Below are positions 22,492 through 36,010 of a stretch of 64,000 nucleotides of DNA, in pieces. The DNA comes from Acholoe squamosa. Taxonomy: Eukaryota > Annelida > Polychaeta > Phyllodocida > Polynoidae. Position 1 is the first letter of the stretch; each line of letters begins with the position of its first letter. Under the pieces are notes generated by a model, which had not been told where the DNA came from, did not search any database, and saw nothing but the letters and a program-made list of their open reading frames with translations. A program made the translations under genes and the position numbers. The stretch lies in the NCBI GenBank assembly GCA_949317995.1, contig OX439050.1:48485777-48549776 (forward strand). The letters are read 5' to 3'.

Positions 22492-23675
22492 AATAGGGGA
22501 TGCTGGGGGCTTTGATAACAACATGTCATTAAATGTTATGTCCCAGTGGGCACAGCATATTGAATCAACATTGACAACTGGTTGATATGTGTTGGCAGTG
22601 TTGACAAACCTGTCATCAACAGTTTTCAATTTTATCAACCGTCACCATTTCAACATCATATAAATAGAGTAGACATATCAACATTAAAATGTTGTTATCA
22701 AAGGAACATTGATTCAAACTTGGTTTTGTCACCAGTGAATCAGCAATGTCATTTTCAATGTTGATTCAATGTAATAGAGTTAGGTACACCACATAGCCTA
22801 TGAACTGAATTGCCATAGTGAAATTATCCCATGACATGAATAACTCCCTATTTATTGGGATAATGCTAGGGCTTGTATTCTAATAGCCAATTTGGAGATT
22901 TTGTTCATGGATATTTCAATTAGCCATATTCAAAATTGGTCAGCCAAGATGTGGCAACCCTCTCCCATTGTCAATGTCCCAATAAGTTAAGTAATAAATG
23001 TAGTGGGCAACGTTCTCGAAAACTATATTGAGAACACTTAAATAGCCTTGATTAGCCAATTTGGTGAATTTCCAGGGTCTGGCATTAAAAACAGAGGGTA
23101 GGTGGGTTTGAGGGGGGGGGCTAAAAAACCTTTGACCCATCTTAAGGGTATGCTCCTTTTATCAACAAGAAATGCATGTAATACAGAAATACTTTCGATT
23201 GCATTCAGAAGACAATCATTATGACCTTGCCAAACACCCAAAAATGGCCTGATACTACCCTAATTGATGGATGTCCCCTTGGTTATAAGTTAATATCATA
23301 ACCCCCGGGGTTTCTCTCCTGGATGGATCTCGTTACAGTATGTGAAGACTGTTGCAAATGGACCACAATGCCCAGTGAATTATGGACCTATGAATTACTG
23401 CCTGGAACATGATTTCCGTACATGTTATTGTTGGTAGATTAGTGAAAAACGTCCAGTCTATGTAGACTTTTAGCAAATAAATCAAATCCATACAATAGAA
23501 TACACTTAGTACCCATTGGGTCTATGCCTACTCTATATCTAATGCTCTGGTGGTAAATATGAGGAGTTTACCATAATGTGTAACATATATTATTACACAG
23601 TAGTATTATAACGGGTGTTTGTGGTGAGACAGGTGTGGAGGGTATAGGAGGGTGGAGATGGGAAGTCACCCAAGT

Positions 23676-26570
23676 TCAAGTTCAAAAGGTCTTTATTGGT
23701 ACCATCATAAATGTTCTTCAGGTTACAATATTTGGTCGACAGCCATCAGGAATAATAAATTAGAGAGCCTAATCTCTTGGGTTTCAGGTGATAAGTACAC
23801 TTCTAGTGTATTAAGGTTCTCGGAAACAAAATATAGATACATATTTTCAAAATAAGCCGCAGACTCACGGTTGGATGGTCCCAATTGGGCTCACAATTAA
23901 AATTAAGGAAAAGAAATCAAATTAACACTTTCAAACCAGACATTGTCCATTGCTCACCTTATTAATATATGCATCATTTAGTAAGAGTCTATACTTAAGC
24001 TCATGCAGAGCATCAGAAACCACTCAGTGCAGCAGTATTCAATATAAGGAAAAATGAGATTGGTGGTGGTCATGGTCCCTTGGAATTATTATTCCTATTG
24101 CAGATTCCCACCCATAATCAGAAAAGAGGAAATAATCAAAATAAAGAAAACTATAGCTCTGATCCTATGACTAAGTAAATAAAGTTCCAGGAAATCACCT
24201 CGTTTTCATCAAAATAGTTTATATCCAGCTTTGTTGACGTACAGCAGGTAGACAACATCAATATCCTTACCAATGATGGGACAGAGTCTAAAGTGATGCA
24301 TACTAGACAAGTAATAATTAAAAATTAAATGAGAGACGACACAAAGACAAGAGGAAAGACCGCCTGGCAACCAGTATGGTTCTTTATCAGCTTTCTTGTT
24401 TATATAATTGTGCAGCAGAAAAAAAGGGCAGGCTAATTCAGACATTAATCAAGCTAACTTAGGTGTAGGTTTTTTGTTCTTGATCAAATCTGTAAACTTT
24501 TCTCGTAACTCCACCTTTTGTATATTAGCATCAAGACCATCCGACTCCCATATCCCTCTGTGCATAGGGTACTTTTCCATTTTCTTATATCTGGTAATGG
24601 GGTTTTCAAATTTAACTTCATGATCATTACGCGTCCGCCTTCTCTTAGCTGGTATGGTATAATCTTCTTTTTTGGACAGTTTATGCATTGCTCACAGTAG
24701 CTGCCCCAACCTTTGCTGCTCTAAAGTCTCAATTGTTCATGTAGCTGAGCACCACTCATACATGTTATTAAATTTGCATATGCGCAACCCTCTATTTTGT
24801 AGTCTTTGTACCTTTAGAACCAGGTCTTGTGTGGTACAATCTAGTAAAAAAAAATGCATAATCTGCAAATGGTAGCACAGTTTGTTTATAAATCAGTAGG
24901 CTCTTTTCCATATAAAAAAACTTCATAATCCTGGTGAGTAGGTATAATTTATGGCTCAGTTTACGTATAACATTATTGGCATTTGGCCTGAAGATGAATT
25001 TGCTGTCTACAATAGCCCCAAGATATGTATATTGCAACACTACTTCCAATGATACACCGCTAATGTTTATATTCATTCTGGGTGGATCCTTTATACTCCG
25101 AGCTCTATTTACTCTCATGACCTTTGTTTTTTTAATGTTTATGGTAATACAATTCTCATTGCACCATTTCACGGTCTGCCAACATCTCTGTTTAGCTTAG
25201 CTTCGGCTACCTCAGGTGTATTATGTTTGGATACAATAATGATATTGTCGGCGTACATAAACATGTCTGACTCAGTAATTACTTTTGGAAAGTCATTTAC
25301 AAATAGCAAAAATATTAGCGGGCCGAGGCTTTTACATTTATTCAAAAGGAGAGTGTGGCAGATGGAATCGAACGCCTTCGATCCATCCACAAAACAAACT
25401 TTCCAGTCTTGGGGATGGGGACGACTGTACTTACTGCCCATGATCTGGGGAATATACCGGTATTCAAAGAGTTTGAAAAAATAGAGAACAACTGCCCAAT
25501 GGCCACACTAAGGCTATCCTTGAGGCATTAACCCCTTCAATTCCACTGGATTTATTAATATTGATCGAGTCTACAAGGTCCTCAACCACACCAATGGTCA
25601 ATGTAATTTTCTCACAAGGATGGGTGACCTCATATCTAGTTCCAGTATGGTTATTTATATTGAAGCCCATTTTGGTGGCCATGGTTTCCCCTACAGTTGC
25701 GAAAAAACTGTTAAAGTAGTCTGGTGCTTGACTTGAGTCTACCCTATCCCCAGTTTGATGGTGCATAAAGTCAGCTTGGGTCCCACGGTCAGTGGGCTTA
25801 ATGAGTAGGCTTATCCGCTTCCAGATTCTCTATATCCATCCCCTTTAATATTAAAGGCCTAGTCAATATGTTGTTTTTTTTAATCTTTGGTCATTTGATT
25901 AATGATGTCCCTGATATCTTTGGCTGCTAAGAACTCCTGATAATCCGAAGTTTCCAAATACTGCGCCATGTGTAACTTTCTATCAGCAATATGCTCCATA
26001 ATCTCATTTGTTATCCAATCTACATCTCTAGTTTCTACGGTGCACTCCTTTAATGGGCATACTTCTTCAAGATATCCAATAACCAACTTGAAGAGCATAT
26101 TCCATTGTATCTCAGGGTCCTTAACAGCATAGAAGCCAGCCCAATCATGATATTAAAGTATTTTATTCTGACAGGTCATGGCTGCTGTAATTCCTATAGC
26201 GTCGACCAGTAAAGGTGATCTCAACCATTTTTGTTTGCTCCTTCTTTTGGACGGCAATATCAGGTAGATGGTCACTAAGGAGGTCTGTCATTGGGTTGCT
26301 ATTTACACAATGTGCTCAGCGTTTGTAACTATATTGTCAATAATAGTCTTCTTTGGGTCTAGTACACTTAGAAATCGTAACTTTTAAATTATACTTTTTT
26401 TTTTATAAAGGTCTCTATAGATCATAATCCCCAATATTTACCCCATCAATAATTGCCTCAAGTTTTGACGTAGTCTCCCCCTTCTGGCCTATAGAGGTTA
26501 CATACCAATTTATTTCGCCTCTTGGGTTAGCAAATAACTAGACTTAGCACATCCAGGTCCTCACTAATAT
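23676..26570 (-). mobile_element. Decayed non-LTR retrotransposon (LINE)
   Basis: It reads on the minus strand from about 26570 to 23676, ending with AATAAAGACC and a short TTGAAC tandem tail (AACTTGAACTTG), a tail type known from CR1/L2-like LINEs. Pieces in order: end of an APE-type endonuclease with SDHLPD (about 26255), a connector with NKSSGIEGV, reverse transcriptase fragments, and a Lys/Arg-rich C-terminus. Multiple stops, frameshifts and deletions make it inactive. The exact clade was not determined. It lies in the 19-kb intron in the same orientation as the host gene. Confidence 0.85.
25169..25441 (-). pseudogene. Reverse transcriptase fragment (motifs A and C) of the LINE
   Basis: An uninterrupted frame has VDGSKAFDSI (RT motif A), LGPLIFLLFVND (motif B' border) and MYADNII (motif C). 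The catalytic YADD is changed to YADN. The segment between motif A and LGPL is much shorter than in intact LINEs, so part of the palm is deleted. Flanking frames 24792-25172 and 24449-24688 hold the thumb/C-terminal part (TYLGAIVDSKF), and 25464-26098 the upstream linker. Clearly non-functional. Confidence 0.85.
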
Positions 26571-27846
26571 ACGTCCCATGTTCTAATAATGGTGGTGTAA
26601 TTGGCAAACTCTTTTTTTTTACCCCCTATACAATCAGTCATGAGGAACCCTGTCATGTGTCAGTATGACTAAAAAAAAGGGGGGGGGGGGCGTCGGTGCT
26701 ATTCTGACTAAAGAGGGGCTATCAGTGACATTTTGACGGAAAATGGGGGCTTTCTTTTTGGCTATCCTGACTGAAAAAGGGGAGGGGGGTGTCAAAATTC
26801 ACAACTTCCAAGAGAGTGGGCTATAATTAGACGGCAGTTGTGACTTATCCTGAAGCCACCAGTATTTGTCCAATTTGGAAAAAGCTCATTGGAGAAGCAT
26901 TTAAGTTTCTTTAGCAGTTTGTATCCATGGCATAGAGGTGAATGACCACCACTCCCTTTTTGTCATTATCTAGATAGCGAGAGAAGGAGCCGACAGTGAA
27001 GCAATCCCAATCTGACTCGTTTTTGCCTTGTTTGAAAGCAAACCCGAGCACAGTGATATATGCGAATCGAGGTGAAAATAAACATGATTCGTGACGGCGA
27101 CTTATAAATACACGTCATGGTATTGACGCATCCAGCCGGTAACTAGGATGTCGTTACTCAGCCATGAGACCAACAGGTGGAACAGCATCCTCAGTGACGA
27201 GCCATGTGAAAAACGGAACTGGGGAGTGGACATTAATTAATGCAAAGGGGTGGGCGATTTTCTCTCAAATACCAGTCCCCACTGGTCCCCCGGCGGGAGG
27301 GGAGGGCACTCCTTACATTTCCCAGTTTCCTGCATGGCTTTGTAAGAAAAATAAAGTGATGATCATGTGTAAAAAGTGGTAACTGGCTTAATTGCAAAGC
27401 CAAAAGAAAATGGAGGGATTGTCTGACATTTAAAGACACACAATGTTTTACTTGCTTTTAAGACCTTTATGTTCACATAGGGAGTTAAAACATGGCGTAT
27501 ATACGTTGCTCCAAAATCCCTGTATCTTTGCATCATGGCACTGGAGGCCATTTCTTAACAGGCTACGACTGCCCACTTTCAAGTCGTAGTGGGAAGCCTT
27601 AACTTAGTGACAACACAGCCCAATAATAGTGGTCATGTAGTACCTGCAGCACAACGACAGCCCTACCAAAAGCTCTGTGATTGCTACATAACTGCTGATC
27701 TACAGAGCAGTCGTAGGGGCTTACCTACCATCACTGGCACTAACTTTTAGGTTGTGAAGTCGTAGTGGCTGTAAGCAGTCGTAGTGCCTTAAGAAATGGC
27801 CTCCAGATGCTCTCCATGAGAGTTAGTATAATGCGCCATAGTATAG

Positions 27847-28863
27847 CACTGTAAATAGTAAGTGCTGTACATCTACAGCAAAAGTTGCTGGCAGCTATGG
27901 TTCCAGTAGATTTTGCTGTAGATCTACAGCAACTGATGTGCTGTAGGTCTACAGCAAACTGACTTACTGTAGGTCTACAGCCACTGACTTGCTGTAAAGG
28001 TACAGCAACATCTCCTGTTGATCTACAGTACCTCCTAATGTAAATCATTCTACTGTTATTGTACAGCAAAAGTTGCTGGCAGCTATGGTTCCAGTAGAAT
28101 TTGCTGTAAATGTACAGTAGATTGGAATTTGCTGTAAATATACAGTAGATTTTAATGTTACGGTCATTGCATTTTGGTTGGCCTAACCAATTTGAGATAT
28201 GGAGTTGGGCCAGCATGATAGTCACCCATGTAACATCATTTACGGCTAAATGGGTTTAAAACTAGCCATTGAGTATCACACTCAAGTCACAATGGGCAAC
28301 TGTGACAACAGATACATTAGTTGATACCCAAGGAAGCTGGGTGTCCATACTCATATTTGATTCTATGCCACAGGAAAGGTGTGTGTGGCAGAATATGGTA
28401 GTTTCTGCCTGAGTTTACATAGATGAATGAAGAGTTCCACATATTATCAAACTAAAATGTAACATGGTCACTATTGTGCATTATTTAATTATATCACACA
28501 TTTCAGCTCTTTTTCATAGATGAAAATAGATCCAGCATTGAGGAAAATTCTCTCCCTAAGAGATGCTGAGGGCACCTGGTGTCAAGGTATAGAACCACAG
28601 TGTCTACAGCAGTACTTGCTGTAATCCTGCATCTACAGCAATACATTCAGTAACTGAACAGCAAGTGTTGCTGTATTTGGGGCTACAGCAAATATATGAG
28701 TGAAAACTGGTGTGTGCCCACAGCAGCACTTGCTGTAATGTTGTATTTACAGCAACAAAGTTGGTATTTGTACAGCAAAACTTGCTGTATGTTAGACTAC
28801 AGCAACTTCTACTGTATGATTACAGCGAAATTTGCTGTATGTATACATTAACTTTTTACAGTG
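27847..28863. mobile_element. TIR element with subterminal TTGCTGTA/TACAGCAA arrays
   Basis: The left end is CACTGTAAATAGTAAGTGCT, the right end ATTAACTTTTTACAGTG. Inside, on both flanks (27860-28140 and 28600-28850), are many copies of TACAGCAA and its complement, including a perfect 20-bp palindrome TTGCTGTAGATCTACAGCAA at 27913-27932. The centre is unremarkable and codes for nothing I recognise. Arrays of short subterminal motifs often serve as transposase binding sites; that role is inferred. Confidence 0.75.
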
Positions 28864-29289
28864 AGTGCTTATCAATCGGCTCAACTGATCGTATGCCTAG
28901 CTGCATTATGCCAAAAGTCTGGCCACATGCCTGGCCAACCTGGATTCATCACACTACCCTCCTAAGACTAGACCACTTGACATATATATGTCACGAGCAG
29001 TGGTGTCATCATGGAGGTTTTTGTTCATAATTGTACCACAGGATACCTGTCACCAGAGGTGTTGGTTGTTCAAACCTAATGATAGTCATGACCTTACTAA
29101 GCATGTTACATTGGGCAATCTCATTTAGAAGTTGTAAACACACATTCTTGAGGTGTTTAATGAGGTCAGAACTCTTGAAGACAAACTTCAGTTGATGAGT
29201 TTTTATTGCGTTATAAGATTCCTATAATATGTCTGAAATCTCCAAAATGAGGTTGGACCCAGCTTGTCCACGTTGCCTATACTGAGGCA

Positions 29290-29460
29290 CGGCGGGGCGG
29301 ATCCAGAAGGGGCGGTCTGGGGGGGGGGGGCACAGCCAAGGAAATTTGGTCTAGGTGGGGCACAAGCAGGGTTTCAGGCTACATTTCATAGCCTGGCCCA
29401 ATTTCAGGGGGTCTAGGAGGGGCCCATGCCCCCTAGCCCCCCTCCCCTGGATCCGCTCAG
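29290..29460. mobile_element. Small hAT-like MITE
   Basis: GGGGCGGATCCAGAAGG at the left and CCCTGGATCCGCTCAG at the right form imperfect inverted ends around a G/C-tract interior, like the CAGTGGCGGATCC elements at 43966 and 44444. Confidence 0.6.
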
Positions 29461-31679
29461 GTTTGTAGCTGAAAAAGAGTCTGTGAGGTTTAGCATGCTC
29501 ACTGTATTTATTGGGGAAAGGTGTATAGCATCATTCTGGCCAATGCTTGGGCACCTGCTCTATTTGATCTGCTCATATATGTCATATTCACCTGTGGTAC
29601 CTGTGAGTAGTTGGAATGCACTGGTCAGTTTGAAGTCCTGAGATACCATTACATCTCATCCACCATTTTGACCGCGAACACCTGTATGAGCTTCAAAGAG
29701 AAATGGTTCTTGGGCATTGCTCAGGGTTAGTGTAACCTATTCTGAGGCGTGGCCATGTGTTGCTGATGTGGAAGTGTCACTTTATATTGGTTTAGATGAG
29801 GCAAGAGTTGGTGAGCTGAGTCAATAAGGAGGCTTGAAATGGTTGGTGTAAAATATTAATATAATGCGACTTTGGATGACTCTCTGACAAAGTGATCAAA
29901 TCAGGCATGGGTGTCGGGGAGGTCCCCGCTTGACCTTATAAATATCAGGGTAGGTGTAAAGAGGCATTGCTTCATTTTAGCAGTAGATAAATAAGAAGAA
30001 ATGGACAGAAAGTGCATGACTGCTGTTTAAATGAGGCGGAGGGTCTTTCCTGTGCAAGAGCTCAGAGAGTTCACGGGTCCACTCCCCGTGGTTAGATAGT
30101 AACCGTTTCCTTAACAAGTGAAGTGCAGTGATGGGGTAGCCCTAAGAAAAACAAGTTGAGGAGGAAAAAGTTAAGTGCCTAATTCCGTCTAAGTTTTGTA
30201 AGCTTGAAATTAGCGTAGCAATTACATTATTTCTTCTTGTTTTTGAAATACTCAGTCCCTCATTATCTTATTCATGTCCTGAAACGAGCGTGGGAATTAT
30301 TCCCAGCAGAAAGTCATGTAGTCCAATTTTATATCATAACACATGTTAATTATTAGAGTATAGTACAGTCAGGTCGCGATAATCCAGTGTGTAACAATCC
30401 GGTGATCCACCTTCCAGTGATGATTCCTATGGGACCAATCTTACAGCACTGTATCTGCTTTTGATACTCCAGTTATTTGGATTCCAGTTCCAGTGGAGGA
30501 ATATGAGAGACAGTATATATATTTAGCATTAAAATTAACTTGATAATCCAGTTGGCCAAGCAGGATGGAGCACTTCTTTGGAACATTAGAGGGTGACACT
30601 TGGACCCATGGGAGGGGTATACAATAACACATACTGCATTGAAATTATAATCAGTTTGTTTATGTAATGTTTGCCTCTCAAGTTCCACTGGCCATTACTG
30701 TTTTGGCAGCATCCTGTGTGTGTACCGATTGTGTGTGTGTGTGTGTGTGCCAAGAATGTATTTGCAATAATTGAATACCATTGTTTATCTAGACTTCTGC
30801 CTCATCAAAATTCATAGCCAGCAGGGTTAACAGCTAAAGGGTGCTAAATGCTTTGAAGAATACCCCCCCCCAAAAAAAAACAAAAAAAAAACAAAAAAAA
30901 CAACATGTATACATCCCTTAATTGGTGACATGTTTATTATTTTGCACTTTCCCTCATAACCTTGACCCATATTTAATAATCCAGTGTTCCAGCTTCCGGT
31001 GGCAATTTGGGGGTGATATCAGCCACTGGATTATCGATACCTGACTGTATTAGTAGAATATTAACAGGATTCTTTGTTGAGATGTAATTTCCACTGATTC
31101 AATATGTGTAATATAACATTAGAACAGGCTGGGGTTAGGATGCTGAGATGCTGGGGTTGATGTAGGGGTTATGGGGGCGAGACATCATTGCACCATACCT
31201 AGGAAAACTGGGAGGATGTGGGAGGGTGGGTGGGGGTAGCATACCTGTACGCCTGGCCGACGGTTCTCAGGGGAGTTCATCCGTGTCAATAAACTTCTAT
31301 GTCATACCATCACTCTCCAATGACAGCACCAGTGCAGCACATAACCATGGCATGAGTTCTGAAGGTTCTGCTGGGAGAGCAGGCAGGGGAAATGCAGGGG
31401 GAAATGCTAACAAAGCGCATTATTTGTCGATTTGAACTTCCCGCTCAGCCCGCTACGTTGCACACAGAGGGGCCTTTTGTCCAGCCTCTCTTCATCACCC
31501 GCCCCAATCTCTGTCCTTCCACCCCCACCCCAAACTTCACACCCCCTCCCTGCCCCCACCCCCGGGACTGGCCGTGCCCCCAGGGGTAGCCAAGCTAGTA
31601 CAGGCCAAGCGTGACCGTGGGCGTATAGGGGAACCTAAAGGTCACCATAGATGTAAGGGATAAGTGGACGAGTGAATAA

Positions 31680-31729
31680 ATAGATGGATGGATGGATGGA
31701 TGGATGGAAGGAAGGAAGGAAGGAAGGAA

Positions 31730-31828
<99 letters not shown>
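31680..31828. repeat. Compound microsatellite (GATG)n-(GAAG)n-(GAAA)n
   Basis: A run of GATG units passes into GGAA units and then about 25 GAAA units. It gives a purine-only strand, prone to triplex formation and length change. Confidence 0.97.
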
Positions 31829-32787
31829 GGGAATTAAAGTGGATATGAAGGAATGAGGAATGACAAAATTAAATACTAGTACTGTAATTGGAAAATATAC
31901 CGCCCGAGTTGGTATCACTCAATTATTCACTTCATGTGAGGGTCTATATATAGTATGGAGTCATTGGTCGAAGTAGAGAGGAAACTCTTTGTTTAAAGTA
32001 AGTAGCTAACCCAGTAAATTATTGTGAGTCCTCGTCAACCTGTGTGAAGTGGCTCACATATGTCGCTAGATTGAACATGACGTCGTTATAGCACAAGATC
32101 ACCAGGAATAGCAATTGCTATGCCACATGAGTCTAATACACAGTGGCGAAAGATGACGGAATGAGTTATGACTCAAAACGGAGTCACCATTGATGACCAA
32201 TTATGGCGACAGATGACGACAATTTGCTGGGAAGTATGTTGACTTCTATTGGCATACCCCATGGGAACAAATGTTGGGGCAAAGCCATATTATTTAAAAT
32301 TTGTTTCTAGAATTAAATTCTGTTTCCAGGTAGTTCTTGATTTTAACTCGTGTAAGTGGTTTAGATCTTAAAACCCTGCCCTTCACCAAAATATGGCAAT
32401 ACGCTTTAATATAATAAGAAAAAATGCAAGGTCAAAGGAATCTGGTAGATAGCATTATTCTTTCACGAATTTTAGATTTAATTTGGCATTCACCTGTTCA
32501 TCCATAGTCAGGAAGAAAGCATGCAACAGACCCTCTCCCAAGCAGTACATGAGCAGTGTTGTCTAGCAGAAGTATTTCAGTACAAAATCAGTATGAGGAA
32601 CAGTGGTGTTTGAGTATCCACTGCTATTCCTCTGCCAAACACCATAGATTGAAGCAGTAGTGGTCCAGTAGTAGAACAATGTGATATCAGTTTACAAGCA
32701 GTAGCATATCAGTATGTATCTCTGAAATATGTAAATGGGGTGCAGTAGCTGACCAGTGGTCTATTGATTGAGTACTGCTACAGCCAC

Positions 32788-32798
32788 ATATATATATA

Positions 32799-32846
<48 letters not shown>
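32788..32846. repeat. (TA)n microsatellite
   Basis: Almost pure TA with one phase switch in the middle, making it self-complementary. Confidence 0.95.
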
Positions 32847-32851
<5 letters not shown>

Positions 32852-33287
32852 AGTATACCACTGCAGATCCACTGCTGGGGGCAGGATAAAATACTAAAGG
32901 ATTGTTCACTGTATCAGTACTGTCCTTCTTCTATGCATTTATCCTACTATCTGACCTCCCACTGAAGAAGTCTTTCTGCCCCTAGGGGGACTTCTAGCAC
33001 ATAAGCCCATTAAGCTATCTCCCCATCAACTACATGTGGCTGCATTTACTCCTTAGTAGTGTGCATAACCTACTGCATTCATATTCCATGCGGTGCTACC
33101 CCTGTGCTTATACGAGACCTGGTACGAGACCTGCCCTTATTTGAGACCCCTGGGCTTGAAAGGGTTCTGCGGAGTTCGGTATATAATAAATTGCCTGAGT
33201 CAAGGGGGAGCACTTACGTATAAGGCCCCTCAATGTCTCAATACAGTCTGGAGCACTCCCACAGCCATGCCCCGTGCATTATTCCCT

Positions 33288-33417
33288 AAATAAATAGATA
33301 GAACTAAACGACCGTGGTGTACGAGGTGGCCGATCCACCACGAGGGGGAGACCCCCCCCCGAGGGGTGGATCAGCCACCGAGGACACCAGGGGAGTTTAG
33401 TTCTATATTTATTTTAT
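33288..33417. mobile_element. Foldback repeat with GATCCACC motifs
   Basis: The left arm AAATAAATAGATAGAACTAA pairs with the right arm TTTAGTTCTATATTTATTTT; inner parts GTGGCCGATCCACC and GGTGGATCAGCCAC also pair. Further GGTGGATCGGC copies follow at 33486, 33531 and 33548, suggesting a larger, eroded element. Confidence 0.75.
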
Positions 33418-34591
33418 GTTTTTAGAGGTTTTAATAAGGAAAAATGATCAAAATCCGGTACCGTAGTTCCCCGTAAAAGCGCCGATCCACCATTTTGAAT
33501 GTTTACATGCGCCCAGAACGAGGCTGCAGTGGTGGATCGGCCGCTGTGGTGGATCGGCACACGTTACGCCACTGGGGGTGTGCGGATCGGCTCCCTAATG
33601 CTATCTCTACGGGAAGAAGTTATTCACATAAAATAAACACCAAGGCATAATAAGGGAGAAACAAGAATCTTTAACCCCTCGATGGTCGGTGCATGGGCGG
33701 GGTTCACTCAATCCTTATCAGTGACAATTTTTTTTCTATGAGGAAGTCACACTTAAATGACCTTATATCTTTATAATGGTGTTAGGACCTTCAGTCCAGG
33801 TACTTATTTAGCAAAAGGAAAGCTCCCTTGGATTTAGATTTGAGACATCTGCAATGCAGCACAATGGTCCTCCATCAAAAAAGAAATTGGGAGAAAATCC
33901 CCTCATCCTTGCTTCAACAGATAGTTAAATTGTAAAACAAAATTAGTCAAATTTGTAAAGATAACTTGTGTCCTTCTATAATGTTCTCTAAATATACCAC
34001 CCCACATCCGACCCATTACCTATGTCATCATTTCTAGGGCCCTCCAGACAACTCTGGTCAATTCAAAAAGACCACTATCTGTGTATAAATTCTGGCACTG
34101 ATGGGTGGTAATACATCACTCAAATTAGCCACAGACTTGACAGTTTTCCATGTACGTATGGGCACTTGTGCAGTTTTCATGCCATTCTGTGCTCCTCTGG
34201 TCCTCTCAATCTCCAAGGTGAGATAAATACATAGGCCAAGATCAAATTGCCTTGACACATAAGGTATAATGCTACTTTTGGGGGGACCATTGCAGGCATT
34301 GACAGGGGTGACATGCTAGATAACATGTTAAGTAATAGACATGTTGTGAACTACTGTGTGTGTCCTTCACAGTCGGTCAAACCAATATAAAGGGAAAGGC
34401 ATGATGAAATAAAGACGTGACAGATCCCTTTCATCCTGTGATGGGCTGTGGGTGACCTTAGATTTGAACACGCATGTAGCTATGAGTAAATATCTGTATA
34501 CCGAAAGTGATAAGAAAGTTGAAGGATTAAAGTTAAAACATCTTAGTTAACACTATCTTACATGCCCAAATTAGCAAAAGTGCGCTCTTAA

Positions 34592-34594
<3 letters not shown>

Positions 34595-34682
<88 letters not shown>
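34595..34682. repeat. (TA)n microsatellite
   Basis: About 44 TA units with one phase switch. Confidence 0.95.
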
Positions 34683-34685
<3 letters not shown>

Positions 34686-35131
34686 CAGCAGACCTCCATG
34701 GGTGTAATAATAATCAGATTAAGATTATGTTTAACATCATTGGGATAATGATTTCCCCTCAGGTTCTCCTTTCATACTAAAGGTAGAAGGCAGTATTATG
34801 GAGCCTCTACCTCATTGCAAATCTTTTGAAGTAAGGGAGACGTTGGGGAGTCAATTTGTACTGCGTATATCTTGAGTTAAAGCATCTACCTGGTTTTTCT
34901 ACTGGGTATGAAGTGATGCATGTACTGTAGATTCGGCTTGTGGGTGTACGTCGAATGAAGCTATTTGACAAAGCTCTCTGTCTTTTTATCTTAGTTAAGT
35001 AAAATGAAATGATGGTTCCCATGGATAAAATGAGTATGCTACAAATCTTTTGAATTAAACTAACACCCAGATCCGACAGTCTAAAACATCGCCAATGGGT
35101 CTCTCATTAAAAGAAATGTGACGTACACTGG

Positions 35132-35171
35132 GAAAAGGGACCTTATTCCCCCTGAAATAAGGTCCCTTTTC
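35132..35171. repeat. Hairpin from GGGACCTTATT-type MITE
   Basis: Perfect 16-bp arms GAAAAGGGACCTTATT (35132-35147) and AATAAGGTCCCTTTTC (35156-35171) with an 8-nt loop. A related pair, GAAAAGGGCCCTTA and TAAGGTCCCTATTCCC, lies at about 52325-52370 and shares the flank ATGTGAC-x-TACACTGGGAA. Confidence 0.8.
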
Positions 35172-35709
35172 TCAGATCGTTGATAAAAGGTGAGCACATT
35201 CCAATAAATTTTATAGTGCCTAAAAAGAAGAGGTAGATTGACTTATAAGAGACATGCATGTATAAACTGTTCTATAACTGCAGTCACTCCAACATTTACT
35301 ATTGGTGTGATCGCGGTCTCAATTTGCCAATTTTGAGATGGTATTTTGGCTCTCAATCTTGATAATGGCGCGAGTAATATATACTTGTCAGTTTGAGGAA
35401 TAGTTAGTGAGTTAGAATGACTGAGAGAAGAAATAAAAAAACTCTGTTAAATCACTTTGATTAAATGGAGACACTATAATCGTCGCAACTCTCCATAAGT
35501 CATGCCAATGTTAGAATCTATTATTCCACGATTTCTGGGTTTCTCAGTGCTTTTTGCTGGATATTCCCATGCACATACCTGTCGATATTGCACACCCTGT
35601 AGGCTGTAACATCAATTTTGTAAGGCGTGCGGTTATCCATGGATAACCTGCATGCCTCTCATGTCCTTCCATGTCATATGTTACATGTTAAAACATGCAG
35701 GATTGCCAT

Positions 35710-35773
35710 GGTAGGGGTCGAAGCTGCAGTCTCAGGTCCTTAGTCCAACTCCCTATGCACTGTGCCACAGGGA
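35710..35773 (-). repeat. tRNA-derived SINE-like module (minus)
   Basis: The minus strand has an A-box-like TGGCACAGTGCATAG and a B-box-like GCTTCGACCCC at tRNA spacing. The acceptor stem is not convincing, so this is a SINE head or tRNA relic, not a working tRNA gene. Confidence 0.6.
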
Positions 35774-35904
35774 CTGACGTGTGATGGTCTGGGTTTGCTT
35801 GGTAAACTTGTAGAGGTAGGCGGGACGAGTCCCGGTCTGGGCGTATATTTTTGTTCCCTAGTGTCAGCATTCAAACATAGCCAAGCCGAGACAGCCGCTG
35901 AATA

Positions 35905-35993
35905 AGGAGACGCGGTGGTCTAGTGGTTAGTGCATTGCACTCAGCCGTTAGAGGTTGGCGGGTCGAATCCCGGTCCTGGCGCGTTTTTTTTTT
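35905..35993 (+). repeat. tRNA-derived SINE-like module with pol III terminator
   Basis: A-box TGGTCTAGTGG (35916-35926) and B-box GGTCGAATCCC (35961-35971) are near-consensus, and a run of ten T (35984-35993) follows directly. The stems do not form a full cloverleaf, which points to a SINE promoter region. Confidence 0.7.
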
Positions 35994-36010
35994 CACCGTG
36001 TGCGCTATAT

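Noticed and set aside
27740-28225. 161-codon minus-strand frame with repeated peptide units
   Set aside because: The repeated peptides come from the TACAGCAA array of a TIR element and not from selection on protein.
31245-31280. Short minus-strand exon candidate MNSPENRRPGVQ followed by CAG|GTATGC
   Set aside because: The start context and donor are attractive, but it ends in phase 0 and cannot join the 18575-18733 exon in frame. There is no other support.
31226-31435. Ser/Gly-rich plus-strand frame
   Set aside because: Composition looks protein-like, but there is no domain, and no splice sites or neighbouring exons on the plus strand.
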